This document shows positions 1-7,922 of a stretch of 46,400 nt of DNA, piece after piece. The translations under genes were made by a program, and so were the position numbers. The DNA comes from Bacteroidaceae bacterium (lineage in GTDB: Bacteria > Bacteroidota > Bacteroidia > Bacteroidales > Bacteroidaceae). The notes beneath the pieces are model-generated. The model saw only the letters and a list, made by a program, of their open reading frames with translations. It did no database searches and was not told the origin of the DNA. Position 1 is the first letter of the stretch. Every line of letters begins with the position of its first letter. The DNA lies in assembly GCA_017617315.1 (NCBI GenBank), contig JAFZWM010000009.1:1-46400 (forward strand), in the 5' to 3' direction.

Positions 1-964
1 CGGTCATATCAGAAGTTATGAAGACAAAGTTGTCGTTCAGGTTGATGATGGTGCAAGTTTGTATGATGCTATGTTGTATACAAAAGATGGTGAACTTCTT
101 AATGTTGTGAAGAATACATTATCTTTGGCTGCTAATACAAACATGCGTTATTTGAACACGTATATGTGTGATGGGGTGAACTACAATGACTATAATAATC
201 TTGTAGATATAGAAACAGGCAAGGTGATTTTTAAAGAAGATTATCTTGGTGTTCGTTTTGTATTCAATGATATGATTTTCTCAAACAGAGACAATATCGT
301 AATTCGCTACGACTGGGACGGCAGCATTTTGTGGCAGCATAACTACGAGCCAGACTTTAATGTAACTATAGACCTTGGCTTTGTACTTGAAGGTATCTGT
401 GGTGGTAAACTTTGGGTAGAATCAAGTGTCGACAGCCATGAGATTCTCCTTGCCATAGATGTAAATACAGGCGAACTTGTAATGGCTTTTTCTGATTCCG
501 AAGAAGATACATATTTGCCACATTGCAACTTGGGTAAGATTGATGCTTTCTACATTAACGTTGAAAACGACCATCTCCTTGTTTTGGCGTATGACAAAGA
601 ATATAAATTGTTCATGAATTTTATTAACGCAAAAACTCTCGAAGTCTTTGAAAAGACAGCCTATGCAATAGATTTTGATTATAACAATGGCGCAAAATAT
701 CTAATGGGAGTTTCTGGATTTTATGGGGATTTTATCACTTTAAATTTGGAATGTCTACATGTTGACGGCGATACATCTGGTTTTGCTATATACAATTATA
801 AGAAAAAAGAAGTTTTATTTTCGCATAGGTTATTCACGCCAGAGCAAACAAGAAAGGGACTGTATGTATTTGATAATGCAAATTATTCGTATTATAATAA
901 TGGGCTTTTTTTTGTTTTAGATAGTTGTAATACACTTCACATCTTCGAAGATGTAAAAGAATAA
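1..964 (+). CDS. Partial beta-propeller-like protein, 5' end outside window
   Basis: The reading frame is open from base 2 to the TAA at 962-964, so the gene enters from the left and its start is missing; about 320 codons remain. No domain is named with certainty. The protein has repeated short stretches of the PQQ/WD-like kind, alternating hydrophobic strands with D/N-G turns, such as YDWDGSILWQHNY and LLAIDVNTGELV, which suggests a beta-propeller fold. No transmembrane segment or catalytic motif is visible in the part present. Codon use is AT-rich compared with the housekeeping genes downstream. It is followed by a cluster of hairpins and no obvious T-tailed terminator. The function is unknown. 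Confidence 0.75.
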   Translation, partial: GHIRSYEDKVVVQVDDGASLYDAMLYTKDGELLNVVKNTLSLAANTNMRYLNTYMCDGVNYNDYNNLVDIETGKVIFKEDYLGVRFVFNDMIFSNRDNIVIRYDWDGSILWQHNYEPDFNVTIDLGFVLEGICGGKLWVESSVDSHEILLAIDVNTGELVMAFSDSEEDTYLPHCNLGKIDAFYINVENDHLLVLAYDKEYKLFMNFINAKTLEVFEKTAYAIDFDYNNGAKYLMGVSGFYGDFITLNLECLHVDGDTSGFAIYNYKKKEVLFSHRLFTPEQTRKGLYVFDNANYSYYNNGLFFVLDSCNTLHIFEDVKE

Positions 965-983
965 AAACAAGCCCCTTGGTTCT

Positions 984-1049
984 GCCGAATTTGCAATTCG
1001 GCGCATCAATAAACGCGAGTTTGTAACTCGCATTGTCGCTCAGCGACAA
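984..1049. repeat. Cluster of three short palindromes with 3-nt loops
   Basis: Three perfect hairpins follow one another: GCCGAATT-TGC-AATTCGGC (984-1002), GCGAGTT-TGT-AACTCGC (1015-1031) and TTGTCGC-TCA-GCGACAA (1033-1049). All have 7-8 bp stems and 3-nt loops, and none is followed by a T-run, so they are not ordinary terminators. They resemble REP-type extragenic palindromes. A related hairpin (CGAATT-CGC-AATTCG core) lies at 45811-45833 beside the second copy of the dispersed repeat. Confidence 0.7.
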
Positions 1050-1086
1050 GATGTTACGCATAGAAACGGAACATACTTGTTACGGA

Positions 1087-1152
1087 TTTTTTCAGCGGTG
1101 GGAATTCTTGCGTCCCTTCGGTAGCAAGCAACCATAGGTCGAGCGACAAATT
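1087..1152 (+). repeat. Dispersed repeat, copy A
   Basis: These 66 bp match the reverse complement of 45849-45913 at roughly nine positions in ten, by eye. The shared core includes AGCGGTGGGAATTCT and TTCGGTAGCAAG. No coding frame fits both copies. The element sits just downstream of the three-hairpin cluster, in the gap between the first gene and tamL. It may be a small non-autonomous repeat or a conserved non-coding element. The rest of 1153-1252 shows nothing recognisable. Confidence 0.7.
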
Positions 1153-1252
1153 CGGCAGAACATACGAACGGCAAATTCGTCAGAACGGTGGGGCGACGCT
1201 TTCTGCATTTGTGGTTTGTAAAACTAATCGGCTTGGATATGTCTGAAAAGCA

Positions 1253-3550
1253 TCAGAACGGCAGTCCCACGGCAAAGTGGAAGGCAAAGTCGCGCGACAG
1301 ATTTGGGTGCGCGATAGGGAAGCGCTTGTAGCCTTCGCGAGGGTCTATAGCTTTTACGCCGCCGTCAAATCGCACGATGAAATAGTCGAAGTTGAAGCGC
1401 AGTCCAAGACCATACGAAGCTGCAATCTGCTTGTAGAACTTGTTCAGTCTGAATTCGCCGCCCGGCTGGTCGTCGTACTGGCGCACAGTCCATATGTTTC
1501 CGGCATCGATGAATATCGCACCGTTCACTTTCCAGAACAGGAATGTGCGGTACTCTATGTTCATATCCAGTTTAACGTCGCCGCTCTGGTTGATGAAGTT
1601 TATCGTCTTGTCCCTTCCGGCATACGAGCCCGGGCCGAGCGTTCTGACCGACCATCCGCGAACCGAGTTTGCGCCGCCCGAGAAGTATCTCTTTTCGAAC
1701 GGAAGAACCGTAGAGTTGCCGTAAGGATAGGCTATTCCGAAGCCGATGTGAACCGCTACGGAATTCTTTTTGTCTATCACAAAGCCCTTGGAGAAATCGA
1801 AGTCGCCCTTCAGAAACTGCGCGTAGGCGATGTTGCCCACCTTGTACTGTCCGTGCTCGTTCTTTGCTGTGTTGAAGGCTGATGTTACGGCATACAGAAG
1901 GTTGCCCGACGACTCTACGTTAAAGCGGATGTTGTAGGCATTTGTGCCGTACGACGCGTTGGAGTTTGCCATTCCGAGCGAGTTGTAGTTGTATGTGTAG
2001 CCCGCCTTGGTGATGAGCAGATTCTCGTAGTTGTACTTCAGAATGGCATTCTGATTGCCGAGACTGTCGATATAGTCGTGCTTGAATTTCTCTGAAATCC
2101 ACGGCATGTAAACGTAGTTAAGGTCGAGCACATCAACCTTGTGCTGCGCCTTGCGGCGGTACTGGTTCCATCGGTATCGCCATACGGCAGTTGCCACCCT
2201 TCGCTTGAATTCGGGGCGGTTCTGCGTGTTGTACTGAAGACTCAGCTCGGATGTGGCATTCACCCTGCGGCGGAAATCATTCTTCAGGAAAGGGCAGAGG
2301 AACGACGGGAATCGGATTGAAGCCTCCGCGCCGAGTTCCGTATAGTTGTTGTCGCTATATCCCTCGAGTCCCGAGATGGCCTCGTATGCACCGCGAACCC
2401 TTATCTGCAACAGTTCCGAGCCCTTGAACAGGTTTCGGTGCTGGAAGGTTACGGCAGATGCTGCTCCAAGGTCGCCCGCCGAGTTTGTTCCCTCAACCTC
2501 GAAACTGAACGACTTTGAGCGTCCGTGCGTAAGGTTGATGTAGCAGTCGAGTAGCGTTGAGTCTGCGCTGTTCTCGCGGAAGTTGATGGTCGTATATTTC
2601 AGATACTGAAGGCGTCCCATCGACGTGTATGTGCTCTGTACGGCCCTCTCGCGATACGGATATTGCGGTCTGATGTGCGTGTGGCGCGTCAGAACCTTAG
2701 GACGGTATCTCAGTCTGCCTTTCTCGTAGATAACGTTGTAGCTGTTGTATCGAATTGTGTCGATGCGGCGCGGACGAACATTGTCTATGTCGGCAAGAAT
2801 ATTTACGCTGTTTATCGTATATTTGCGGTGCATTGTTGGCTCTGAGCTGTTAGTCTGCTTGTACAGTTTCATGTTGAAGGTCAGGTCAACCTGCTTTGAG
2901 CCGCTGCAAGTGTCGGCGGTAAACGAGATGAATTCCTTGTTAAAATGATAGTAGCCAGAGTTTTGCAGATGTGCGGTCGCTCTGCTTCGCTCCTGCTCAA
3001 GAGTGTTGATGCTGAAGACCATTCCCGGCCTAAGCAGAGAGTTTGCCGAGTCGTTGCGCAGCACGCGAGCCACCGCCGTGTCTGGAATGTTGAAGTTAAG
3101 GTTGCGCACATAATACAGTTCGCCAGGCTTTAGCAGATACTTGACCTTAATCTTGTGCTTGCTGGTGGCGGTGTCTACATCTACCGCTGCTCCCATGTAG
3201 CCCATGTTCTGCATAACAATCCGGAGGTCGTTGGCCGAACGCTCGGCAAGTTCGGCATCATAGATTACTGGAGCCTCGCCAAGCTTGCGAAGCGTGCGGT
3301 TTCTCCACTTTGTAGAGTCGAGACCCGAAAGCGAATAGATGTGCAGCGGCACTTTGAACGTGCTGAACCACGATGCGTTAGGATTCTGCCTTACATATCC
3401 GTGCAGATTGCCGGCCTTCACGTCCTTGCTTTCCGAAACGACGCTAACCTCGTCGAGCAGATGCTCTCCCTCGGGAATGAACTTGGATACCGAGCAAGAA
3501 CACAGCGTGGCGAGTGCCGAAAGCAAGAAATAGTGTGTTGTCCTACGCAT
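1253..3550 (-). CDS. tamL: TamL-type lipoprotein of the Omp85/BamA-TamA family
   Basis: This is a predicted outer-membrane beta-barrel of the Omp85 superfamily, about 765 residues. The start was chosen at the ATG at 3550 because the next residues form a lipoprotein signal (basic MRRTTH, hydrophobic stretch, LCSC with Cys19). The longer frame upstream would run through the promoter. The N-terminal third has POTRA-like sequence (YYVRNLNFNIPDT region). The C-terminal half is a bacterial surface antigen barrel with the expected FSGGANSVRGW stretch near the end and a terminal aromatic residue (GLPF). In Bacteroidetes a TamA-like protein with a lipid anchor, TamL, pairs with TamB in outer-membrane assembly; that role is taken from the family. 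No tamB is adjacent here. It is divergent from the TrmH gene. Confidence 0.88.
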   Translation of the reverse strand: MRRTTHYFLLSALATLCSCSVSKFIPEGEHLLDEVSVVSESKDVKAGNLHGYVRQNPNASWFSTFKVPLHIYSLSGLDSTKWRNRTLRKLGEAPVIYDAELAERSANDLRIVMQNMGYMGAAVDVDTATSKHKIKVKYLLKPGELYYVRNLNFNIPDTAVARVLRNDSANSLLRPGMVFSINTLEQERSRATAHLQNSGYYHFNKEFISFTADTCSGSKQVDLTFNMKLYKQTNSSEPTMHRKYTINSVNILADIDNVRPRRIDTIRYNSYNVIYEKGRLRYRPKVLTRHTHIRPQYPYRERAVQSTYTSMGRLQYLKYTTINFRENSADSTLLDCYINLTHGRSKSFSFEVEGTNSAGDLGAASAVTFQHRNLFKGSELLQIRVRGAYEAISGLEGYSDNNYTELGAEASIRFPSFLCPFLKNDFRRRVNATSELSLQYNTQNRPEFKRRVATAVWRYRWNQYRRKAQHKVDVLDLNYVYMPWISEKFKHDYIDSLGNQNAILKYNYENLLITKAGYTYNYNSLGMANSNASYGTNAYNIRFNVESSGNLLYAVTSAFNTAKNEHGQYKVGNIAYAQFLKGDFDFSKGFVIDKKNSVAVHIGFGIAYPYGNSTVLPFEKRYFSGGANSVRGWSVRTLGPGSYAGRDKTINFINQSGDVKLDMNIEYRTFLFWKVNGAIFIDAGNIWTVRQYDDQPGGEFRLNKFYKQIAASYGLGLRFNFDYFIVRFDGGVKAIDPREGYKRFPIAHPNLSRDFAFHFAVGLPF

Positions 3551-3578
3551 CTTAGAGTAAATATTTTGTTTCGGAGAG

Positions 3579-3586
3579 CAAAGGTA
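3579..3586 (-). promoter_or_regulatory. Bacteroidetes -7 element for tamL
   Basis: On the minus strand the sequence reads TACCTTTG, matching TAnnTTTG, 28 bp before the tamL ATG. No clear -33 TTTG is seen. It faces away from the trmH promoter, so the two genes share a divergent control region. Confidence 0.55.
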
Positions 3587-3596
3587 GTTAATTATT

Positions 3597-3625
3597 TTGA
3601 TTTGTGAAAATTTTATGTAATTTTG
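3597..3625 (+). promoter_or_regulatory. Promoter for the TrmH-family gene
   Basis: TTG at 3597-3599 is followed 18 bp later by TAATTTTG at 3618-3625, close to the Bacteroidetes -33/-7 pattern. The ATG at 3721 would follow a leader of about 90 nt. Confidence 0.55.
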
Positions 3626-3720
3626 CATGTGTTTTAATAACTACAACCCTTCTTTACGGCTTCGTCCGTGCGCTTTGCGTATTTTCATTTTGCGCGGCGA
3701 CGACCGTTATTTTTTTGAAT

Positions 3721-4479
3721 ATGATTAGTAAGAACGACATAAAATTCGTACACTCGCTCGAACTGAAGAAGAAACGCCGCGAGGAGAACGCCTTCGTTGC
3801 CGAAGGACCTAAACTTGTTGGCGAACTGATTGGCACATTTAGACTGCGCGCCGTCTATGCCCTTCAGCAATGGATTGATGCAAATGCGCCGTCGCTCTCT
3901 GGCGTTATGGTTAAGGATGCCACGCAAGACGAACTTCGCAAGATAAGTTTTCTGGAAACGCCGCAGGAGGTTGTGGCTGTGTTCGAACAGCCAGACTACG
4001 ACGTTGATGCGCGCAAGACCATAGCCGAAAACCTGTGCATCGCTCTCGACGGCGTGCAGAATCCGGGCAATCTCGGAACAATAGTGCGCCTTGCCGACTG
4101 GTTTGGCATCAGCGATGTGTTCTGCTCGCCCGATACTGCCGACATCTTCAACCCGAAGACCGTTCAGGCCACCATGGGCGGAATGGCGCGCGTGCGTGTT
4201 CATTATACATCGCTTCCCGAACTTGTCGATTCGCTTGGCAGCGACGTGCCGGTCTATGGCACTCTGCTCGACGGCGGAAACATCTACAAGCAAGACCTTC
4301 AGCAACACGGACTTATCGTTATGGGAAACGAGGGCAAAGGTTTGAGCGAGGAGATGCGCAAGCGCGTGTCGCACAAACTTTACATTCCAAACTATCCCGA
4401 AGGCTCGGAATGTGCCGAGAGTCTTAATGTAGCCATCGCCACCGCCGTTGTGTGTGCTGAGTTTAGAAGAAGAGGATAA
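3721..4479 (+). CDS. TrmH/SpoU-family RNA 2'-O-methyltransferase
   Basis: This is an S-adenosylmethionine-dependent methyltransferase of the SPOUT class, which methylates ribose 2'-OH in rRNA or tRNA. It has 252 residues from the ATG at 3721. A longer frame from 3604 would add 39 residues upstream that look like translated leader and overlap the -7 element, so it was not used. The N-terminal substrate-binding part carries VHSLELKKKRREENAFVAEG. The three SpoU motifs are all present: LDGVQNPGNLGTIVRLADWFG-like motif 1, IVMGNEGKGLS as motif 2, and LYIPN...ESLNVAIATAV as motif 3, which form the deep-trefoil cofactor knot. The exact RNA target cannot be told from sequence; the layout is like RlmB or YsgA-type enzymes. 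A stem-loop follows. Confidence 0.9.
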   Translation: MISKNDIKFVHSLELKKKRREENAFVAEGPKLVGELIGTFRLRAVYALQQWIDANAPSLSGVMVKDATQDELRKISFLETPQEVVAVFEQPDYDVDARKTIAENLCIALDGVQNPGNLGTIVRLADWFGISDVFCSPDTADIFNPKTVQATMGGMARVRVHYTSLPELVDSLGSDVPVYGTLLDGGNIYKQDLQQHGLIVMGNEGKGLSEEMRKRVSHKLYIPNYPEGSECAESLNVAIATAVVCAEFRRRG

Positions 4480-4505
4480 GAATCTTTGGAAAAAATATTG
4501 GGATG

Positions 4506-4537
4506 AACCCCGAAGGCAAGAAACGGCTTTCGGGGTT
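4506..4537 (+). terminator. Stem-loop after the TrmH gene
   Basis: A 12-bp stem (AACCCCGAAGGC with GCTTTCGGGGTT, one G-U pair) encloses an 8-nt loop and is followed only by TATTG, so the T-run is weak. It lies 26 bp after the stop. The remaining bases up to the serine dehydratase promoter hold no recognisable feature. Confidence 0.55.
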
Positions 4538-4754
4538 TATTGTGGAAGAAAGGAATCTTTTCAGGAAAACAGGAAATCGATGAAAGTTTATGATTTGTGA
4601 GGCTGATTTTCTGCATCTGCCATTTCATTATAAATGCCGGAGAAAGGCTTTCAAAACAGAAGTTTTTCTCGACAATATCCTCGACTCTGAAAGAACAGGG
4701 AACAAAGAAATCAGAATTGCCTTCGCAGATAATGTATATTTTTTGTATTTATAA

Positions 4755-4762
4755 TACCTTTG
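4755..4762 (+). promoter_or_regulatory. -7 element immediately before sdaA
   Basis: TACCTTTG matches TAnnTTTG and ends only 4 bp before the ATG at 4767. No -33 element is seen at the usual distance. If used, it would give a leaderless or nearly leaderless transcript. Confidence 0.4.
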
Positions 4763-4766
4763 TTCC

Positions 4767-5975
4767 ATGAAAACTCTGAAAGAACTTTATAGAATAGGAA
4801 AAGGCCCTTCGAGCAGCCATACGATGGGGCCTCAGCATGCGGCAGAGATGTTTCTGGAGAAATGTGGCGATGCCGCCAAGTATGTTGTAACGCTTTACGG
4901 CAGTCTGGCAGCCACAGGCCGTGGGCACATGACAGATCAAGCCATAGGCGATGTCCTGAAAGGGCATGGGCAGCTTGAAATCCGCTGGGAACCGCAGACA
5001 TTTCTGCCGTTTCATCCAAACGGAATGCGCTTTCAGGCATACGATGCCGGGCAGAATTTGCTGAACGACTGGATGGTATTCAGCGTGGGCGGCGGCGCGC
5101 TTTCCGAAGGCAAGGGATTCGACAAGTTTGGCGTGGCCGAGACATACGCCTATCCCAATCTGACGGAGATAATGAAATGGTGCTACGACAACGGCCGCAA
5201 CTATTGGGAATATGTAGAGATGTGCGAGCGGAAGGACATCTGGGATTATCTGCGCGAGGTGTGGAACGCCATGAAGCAGAGCATCGCCAGCGGACTGACG
5301 AACGAGGGCGTTCTGCCCGGACCTCTGAAACTGCCTCGCAAGGCGGCAAACTACTACACCAAGGCAACGAGCTACAAGCCTCTTCTGCAAGAACGCTCGC
5401 TCATCTATGCCTATGCGCTTGCCGTGAGCGAGGAGAACGCAGCCGGCGGAACGGTGGTTACAGCCCCTACATGCGGCTCGTGCGGAGTGATGCCGGCGGT
5501 GCTCTATCATCTTGAGCAGACGCAGGGCTTCTCTGAGATTCGTATCCTGCGAGCCCTTGCTACTGGCGGACTGATTGGAAACGTGGCCAAGCAGAACGCT
5601 TCGATAAGCGGAGCGGAGGTAGGCTGTCAGGGCGAGGTAGGAGTGGCTTGCGCCATGGCTGCAGCGGCGGCTTGTCAGTTGCTGGGCGGCAGTCAGTCGC
5701 AGATTGAATATGCCGCCGAAATGGGCTTGGAGCATCATCTTGGAATGACCTGCGACCCGATGTGCGGAATGGTTCAGATTCCGTGCATAGAGCGCAACGC
5801 CTTTGCCGCCTCCCGGGCGATAGACGTGGCTCAGTTCGCGCTCCAGTCCGACGGCCATCATCATGTTTCGTACGACAAGATTGTGAAGGTTATGAAGCAG
5901 ACGGGGCACGACCTCCCGTCGCTATACAAGGAAACGAGCCAAGGCGGCATGGCGTCGCTCGTGGAGAACGCATAG
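4767..5975 (+). CDS. sdaA: L-serine dehydratase, iron-sulfur type, single chain
   Basis: It deaminates L-serine to pyruvate and ammonia using a [4Fe-4S] cluster in the cytoplasm. It has 402 residues, the usual length for single-chain forms that fuse the beta and alpha parts. The start MKTLKELYRIGKGPSSSHT is the family's typical N terminus, with the PSSSHTMGP serine-binding loop. The cluster cysteines are visible in PTCGSCG, AEVGCQGEVG, TCDPMCG and QIPCIERN. It stands alone between the TrmH gene and the convergent SulP gene. Together with SerB encoded at 25556-26797 the window holds both a serine-making and a serine-degrading step. No oddities are seen. Confidence 0.95.
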   Translation: MKTLKELYRIGKGPSSSHTMGPQHAAEMFLEKCGDAAKYVVTLYGSLAATGRGHMTDQAIGDVLKGHGQLEIRWEPQTFLPFHPNGMRFQAYDAGQNLLNDWMVFSVGGGALSEGKGFDKFGVAETYAYPNLTEIMKWCYDNGRNYWEYVEMCERKDIWDYLREVWNAMKQSIASGLTNEGVLPGPLKLPRKAANYYTKATSYKPLLQERSLIYAYALAVSEENAAGGTVVTAPTCGSCGVMPAVLYHLEQTQGFSEIRILRALATGGLIGNVAKQNASISGAEVGCQGEVGVACAMAAAAACQLLGGSQSQIEYAAEMGLEHHLGMTCDPMCGMVQIPCIERNAFAASRAIDVAQFALQSDGHHHVSYDKIVKVMKQTGHDLPSLYKETSQGGMASLVENA

Positions 5976-5998
5976 CCCTCTTTCTGTATAAGGCAAAA

Positions 5999-6040
5999 AA
6001 ACTCACAAATCTCAGATGTGGACTTGTGAGTTTCTTTTTT
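5999..6040. terminator. Bidirectional terminator between sdaA and the SulP gene
   Basis: AAACTCACAA (5999-6008) pairs with TTGTGAGTTT (6024-6033) around a 15-nt loop. A-rich sequence lies to the left and CTTTTTT to the right, so it can serve both convergent genes. Confidence 0.8.
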
Positions 6041-6054
6041 ATATTTTGCAAGAT

Positions 6055-7740
6055 TTACGCCTCGGCAGTAACAACCTTTGCGCGCTCAAGGGCGATGTTG
6101 ATGTTGCTGCAAATATTAGCGTTGCCAATCTTTGTATCGAAATGATTCTTTATGAGGACTGCCTGAACCTGCTCGTTTACGCCCGAAAGGATAATCTTGA
6201 TGTTCTCCTTGTTGCTCATTGAGATAAGGTTCTCGAGGTTGTGCAGACCGGTTGAGTCGATGAACGGAACTTTTCTCATTCTGATGATGCGAACCTTTGG
6301 ACGGTCGCTGCCAAGATCGGCCATCATCTCCTCAAACTTGTTGGCAATTCCAAAGAAGTAAGGACCGTTAATCTCGTAAACCTCAACGCCCTCTGGAATA
6401 GCCAGGTGCTCCTCGTGAGTGTCGGCATCGGTGTCGGCGTTAGGGTCAATCTCATCTGTGATAACCGAAACCTGAGTAGTCTCAGCCATACGGCGCATGC
6501 ACAGAAGGCAAGCCAATATCAGGCCAACCTCGATGGCGATTGTAAGGTCGAATATCACGGTGAGCAGGAATGTTATTACAAGCACGCTGATGTCAGACTT
6601 CGGATTGTTGAACATCTCGCGGAATGTTCTCCAGCCGCTCATGTTGTACGATACGATTACGAGTACGCCGGCAAGACAACTCATTGGGATGAACTTGGCC
6701 AGCGGCATGAGGAACAGGAAGATGAGCAGCAGAACAACTGCGTGAACAATTCCGGCAATAGGGGTCTTACCGCCGTTGTTGATGTTGGTCATTGTTCGTG
6801 CAATTGCGCCTGTTGCTGGAATACCGCCGATGATAGGGCACACGATGTTGGCGATACCCTGTCCGATAAGCTCCTGATTAGAGTTGTGGCGGTCGCCGAT
6901 GCAACCGTCGGCAACTGCGGCAGACAGAAGGCTCTCAATCGCACCAAGCACGGCGATGGTGATGGCTGGCGAGATGAGTTTCTTTATCACTTCCCAGTTG
7001 ATTGTTGGGAGGGTTGCCTCTGGAATCTCTGAACTGATGCTGAAACGGTCGCCGATAGTCTCGATGCTCATTCCCATGCCGTTGAGTTTCAGAATATAAA
7101 CGCCCACGGTCATCACGATGATGGCGATGAGTGAGCCCGGAATAACCTTCGAGAACTTAGGAGTTACGGCGATGATTATGATGCTAAGAACTCCAACGGC
7201 TGTACACCAAGGGTCGATAGTTGTGATATTCTGCAGATATACGCCCCATTTAGAAATGAAGTCGGCTGGCACAGAGCCTTCTATCGTCAGACCGAACAAG
7301 TCTTTCACCTGAGTGGTGAAGATTGTAAGCGCAATACCGCTGGTGAATCCCACGACGATAGGGTAAGGAATGTATTTGATTATTGTTCCGAGGCGGAAGA
7401 AACCAAGCAGAAGAAGGAATATTCCGGCCATGAATGTGGCGATGGCAAGTCCGCTCATGCCGTACTGCTCAATGATGCCGTAGACAATCACGATGAATGC
7501 TCCGGTAGGACCGCCAATCTGGATTTTCGTTCCGCCGAATGCAGAGATGAGGAAGCCAGCCACGATGGCTGTGATGATTCCCTTTTCAGGAGTTACTCCC
7601 GAGGCGATACCGAAAGCGATTGCCAGCGGCAAGGCTACGATACCAACGATGATTCCGGCCATGAGGTCGGCCATGAATGTCTGTCTGTTGTAGTTGCGCA
7701 ACGTCGAAAATAAACGCGGCTTAAATACAAAACCTTTCAT
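6055..7740 (-). CDS. SulP-family anion transporter with C-terminal STAS domain
   Basis: This is an inner-membrane SulP (SLC26) permease, 561 residues. The N-terminal two thirds contain many hydrophobic segments with the family hallmarks GIIVGIVALPLAIAFGIASG and GGTKIQIGGPTGAFIVIVYG. GIPATGAIARTMTNINNGGKTPIAG is the conserved pore-region stretch. The last ~130 residues form a STAS domain with VPFIDSTGLHNLENL, as in anti-sigma antagonists, which regulates SulP carriers. Family members carry sulfate, bicarbonate or dicarboxylates; the substrate here cannot be decided, and no sulfur-assimilation or carbonic anhydrase gene is next to it. It has its own promoter and is convergent with sdaA. Confidence 0.92.
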   Translation of the reverse strand: MKGFVFKPRLFSTLRNYNRQTFMADLMAGIIVGIVALPLAIAFGIASGVTPEKGIITAIVAGFLISAFGGTKIQIGGPTGAFIVIVYGIIEQYGMSGLAIATFMAGIFLLLLGFFRLGTIIKYIPYPIVVGFTSGIALTIFTTQVKDLFGLTIEGSVPADFISKWGVYLQNITTIDPWCTAVGVLSIIIIAVTPKFSKVIPGSLIAIIVMTVGVYILKLNGMGMSIETIGDRFSISSEIPEATLPTINWEVIKKLISPAITIAVLGAIESLLSAAVADGCIGDRHNSNQELIGQGIANIVCPIIGGIPATGAIARTMTNINNGGKTPIAGIVHAVVLLLIFLFLMPLAKFIPMSCLAGVLVIVSYNMSGWRTFREMFNNPKSDISVLVITFLLTVIFDLTIAIEVGLILACLLCMRRMAETTQVSVITDEIDPNADTDADTHEEHLAIPEGVEVYEINGPYFFGIANKFEEMMADLGSDRPKVRIIRMRKVPFIDSTGLHNLENLISMSNKENIKIILSGVNEQVQAVLIKNHFDTKIGNANICSNINIALERAKVVTAEA

Positions 7741-7840
7741 TTACCCTAATTTAATTTTTTTGTCTTTAAACACTTATATTATTTCTCTTTTTATCTCTTA
7801 TTTATCTCTTTATCTTAATTTGTCGGCAAAAAATAAAGTG

Positions 7841-7871
7841 CAAAAATACTTCATAAAATTCAGAAATCCAA
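7841..7871 (-). promoter_or_regulatory. Promoter for the SulP gene
   Basis: On the minus strand, TTG (7869-7871) is followed after 20 bp by TATTTTTG (7841-7848), a full Bacteroidetes -33/-7 pair. The leader to the ATG at 7740 would be about 95 nt. Confidence 0.7.
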
Positions 7872-7922
7872 TTTTTGACTTTGATTTTGGCTCTAAACCG
7901 CTGTTTTATTGCTTTATGTTAA

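Noticed and set aside
1277-1882. Long open frame on the plus strand
   Set aside because: It lies antisense within tamL, whose product has clear family motifs; no homology-like motifs in the plus frame.
3604-3720. N-terminal extension of the TrmH-family protein
   Set aside because: The extra residues are Cys- and Phe-rich translated leader overlapping the promoter; family proteins begin near the ATG at 3721.
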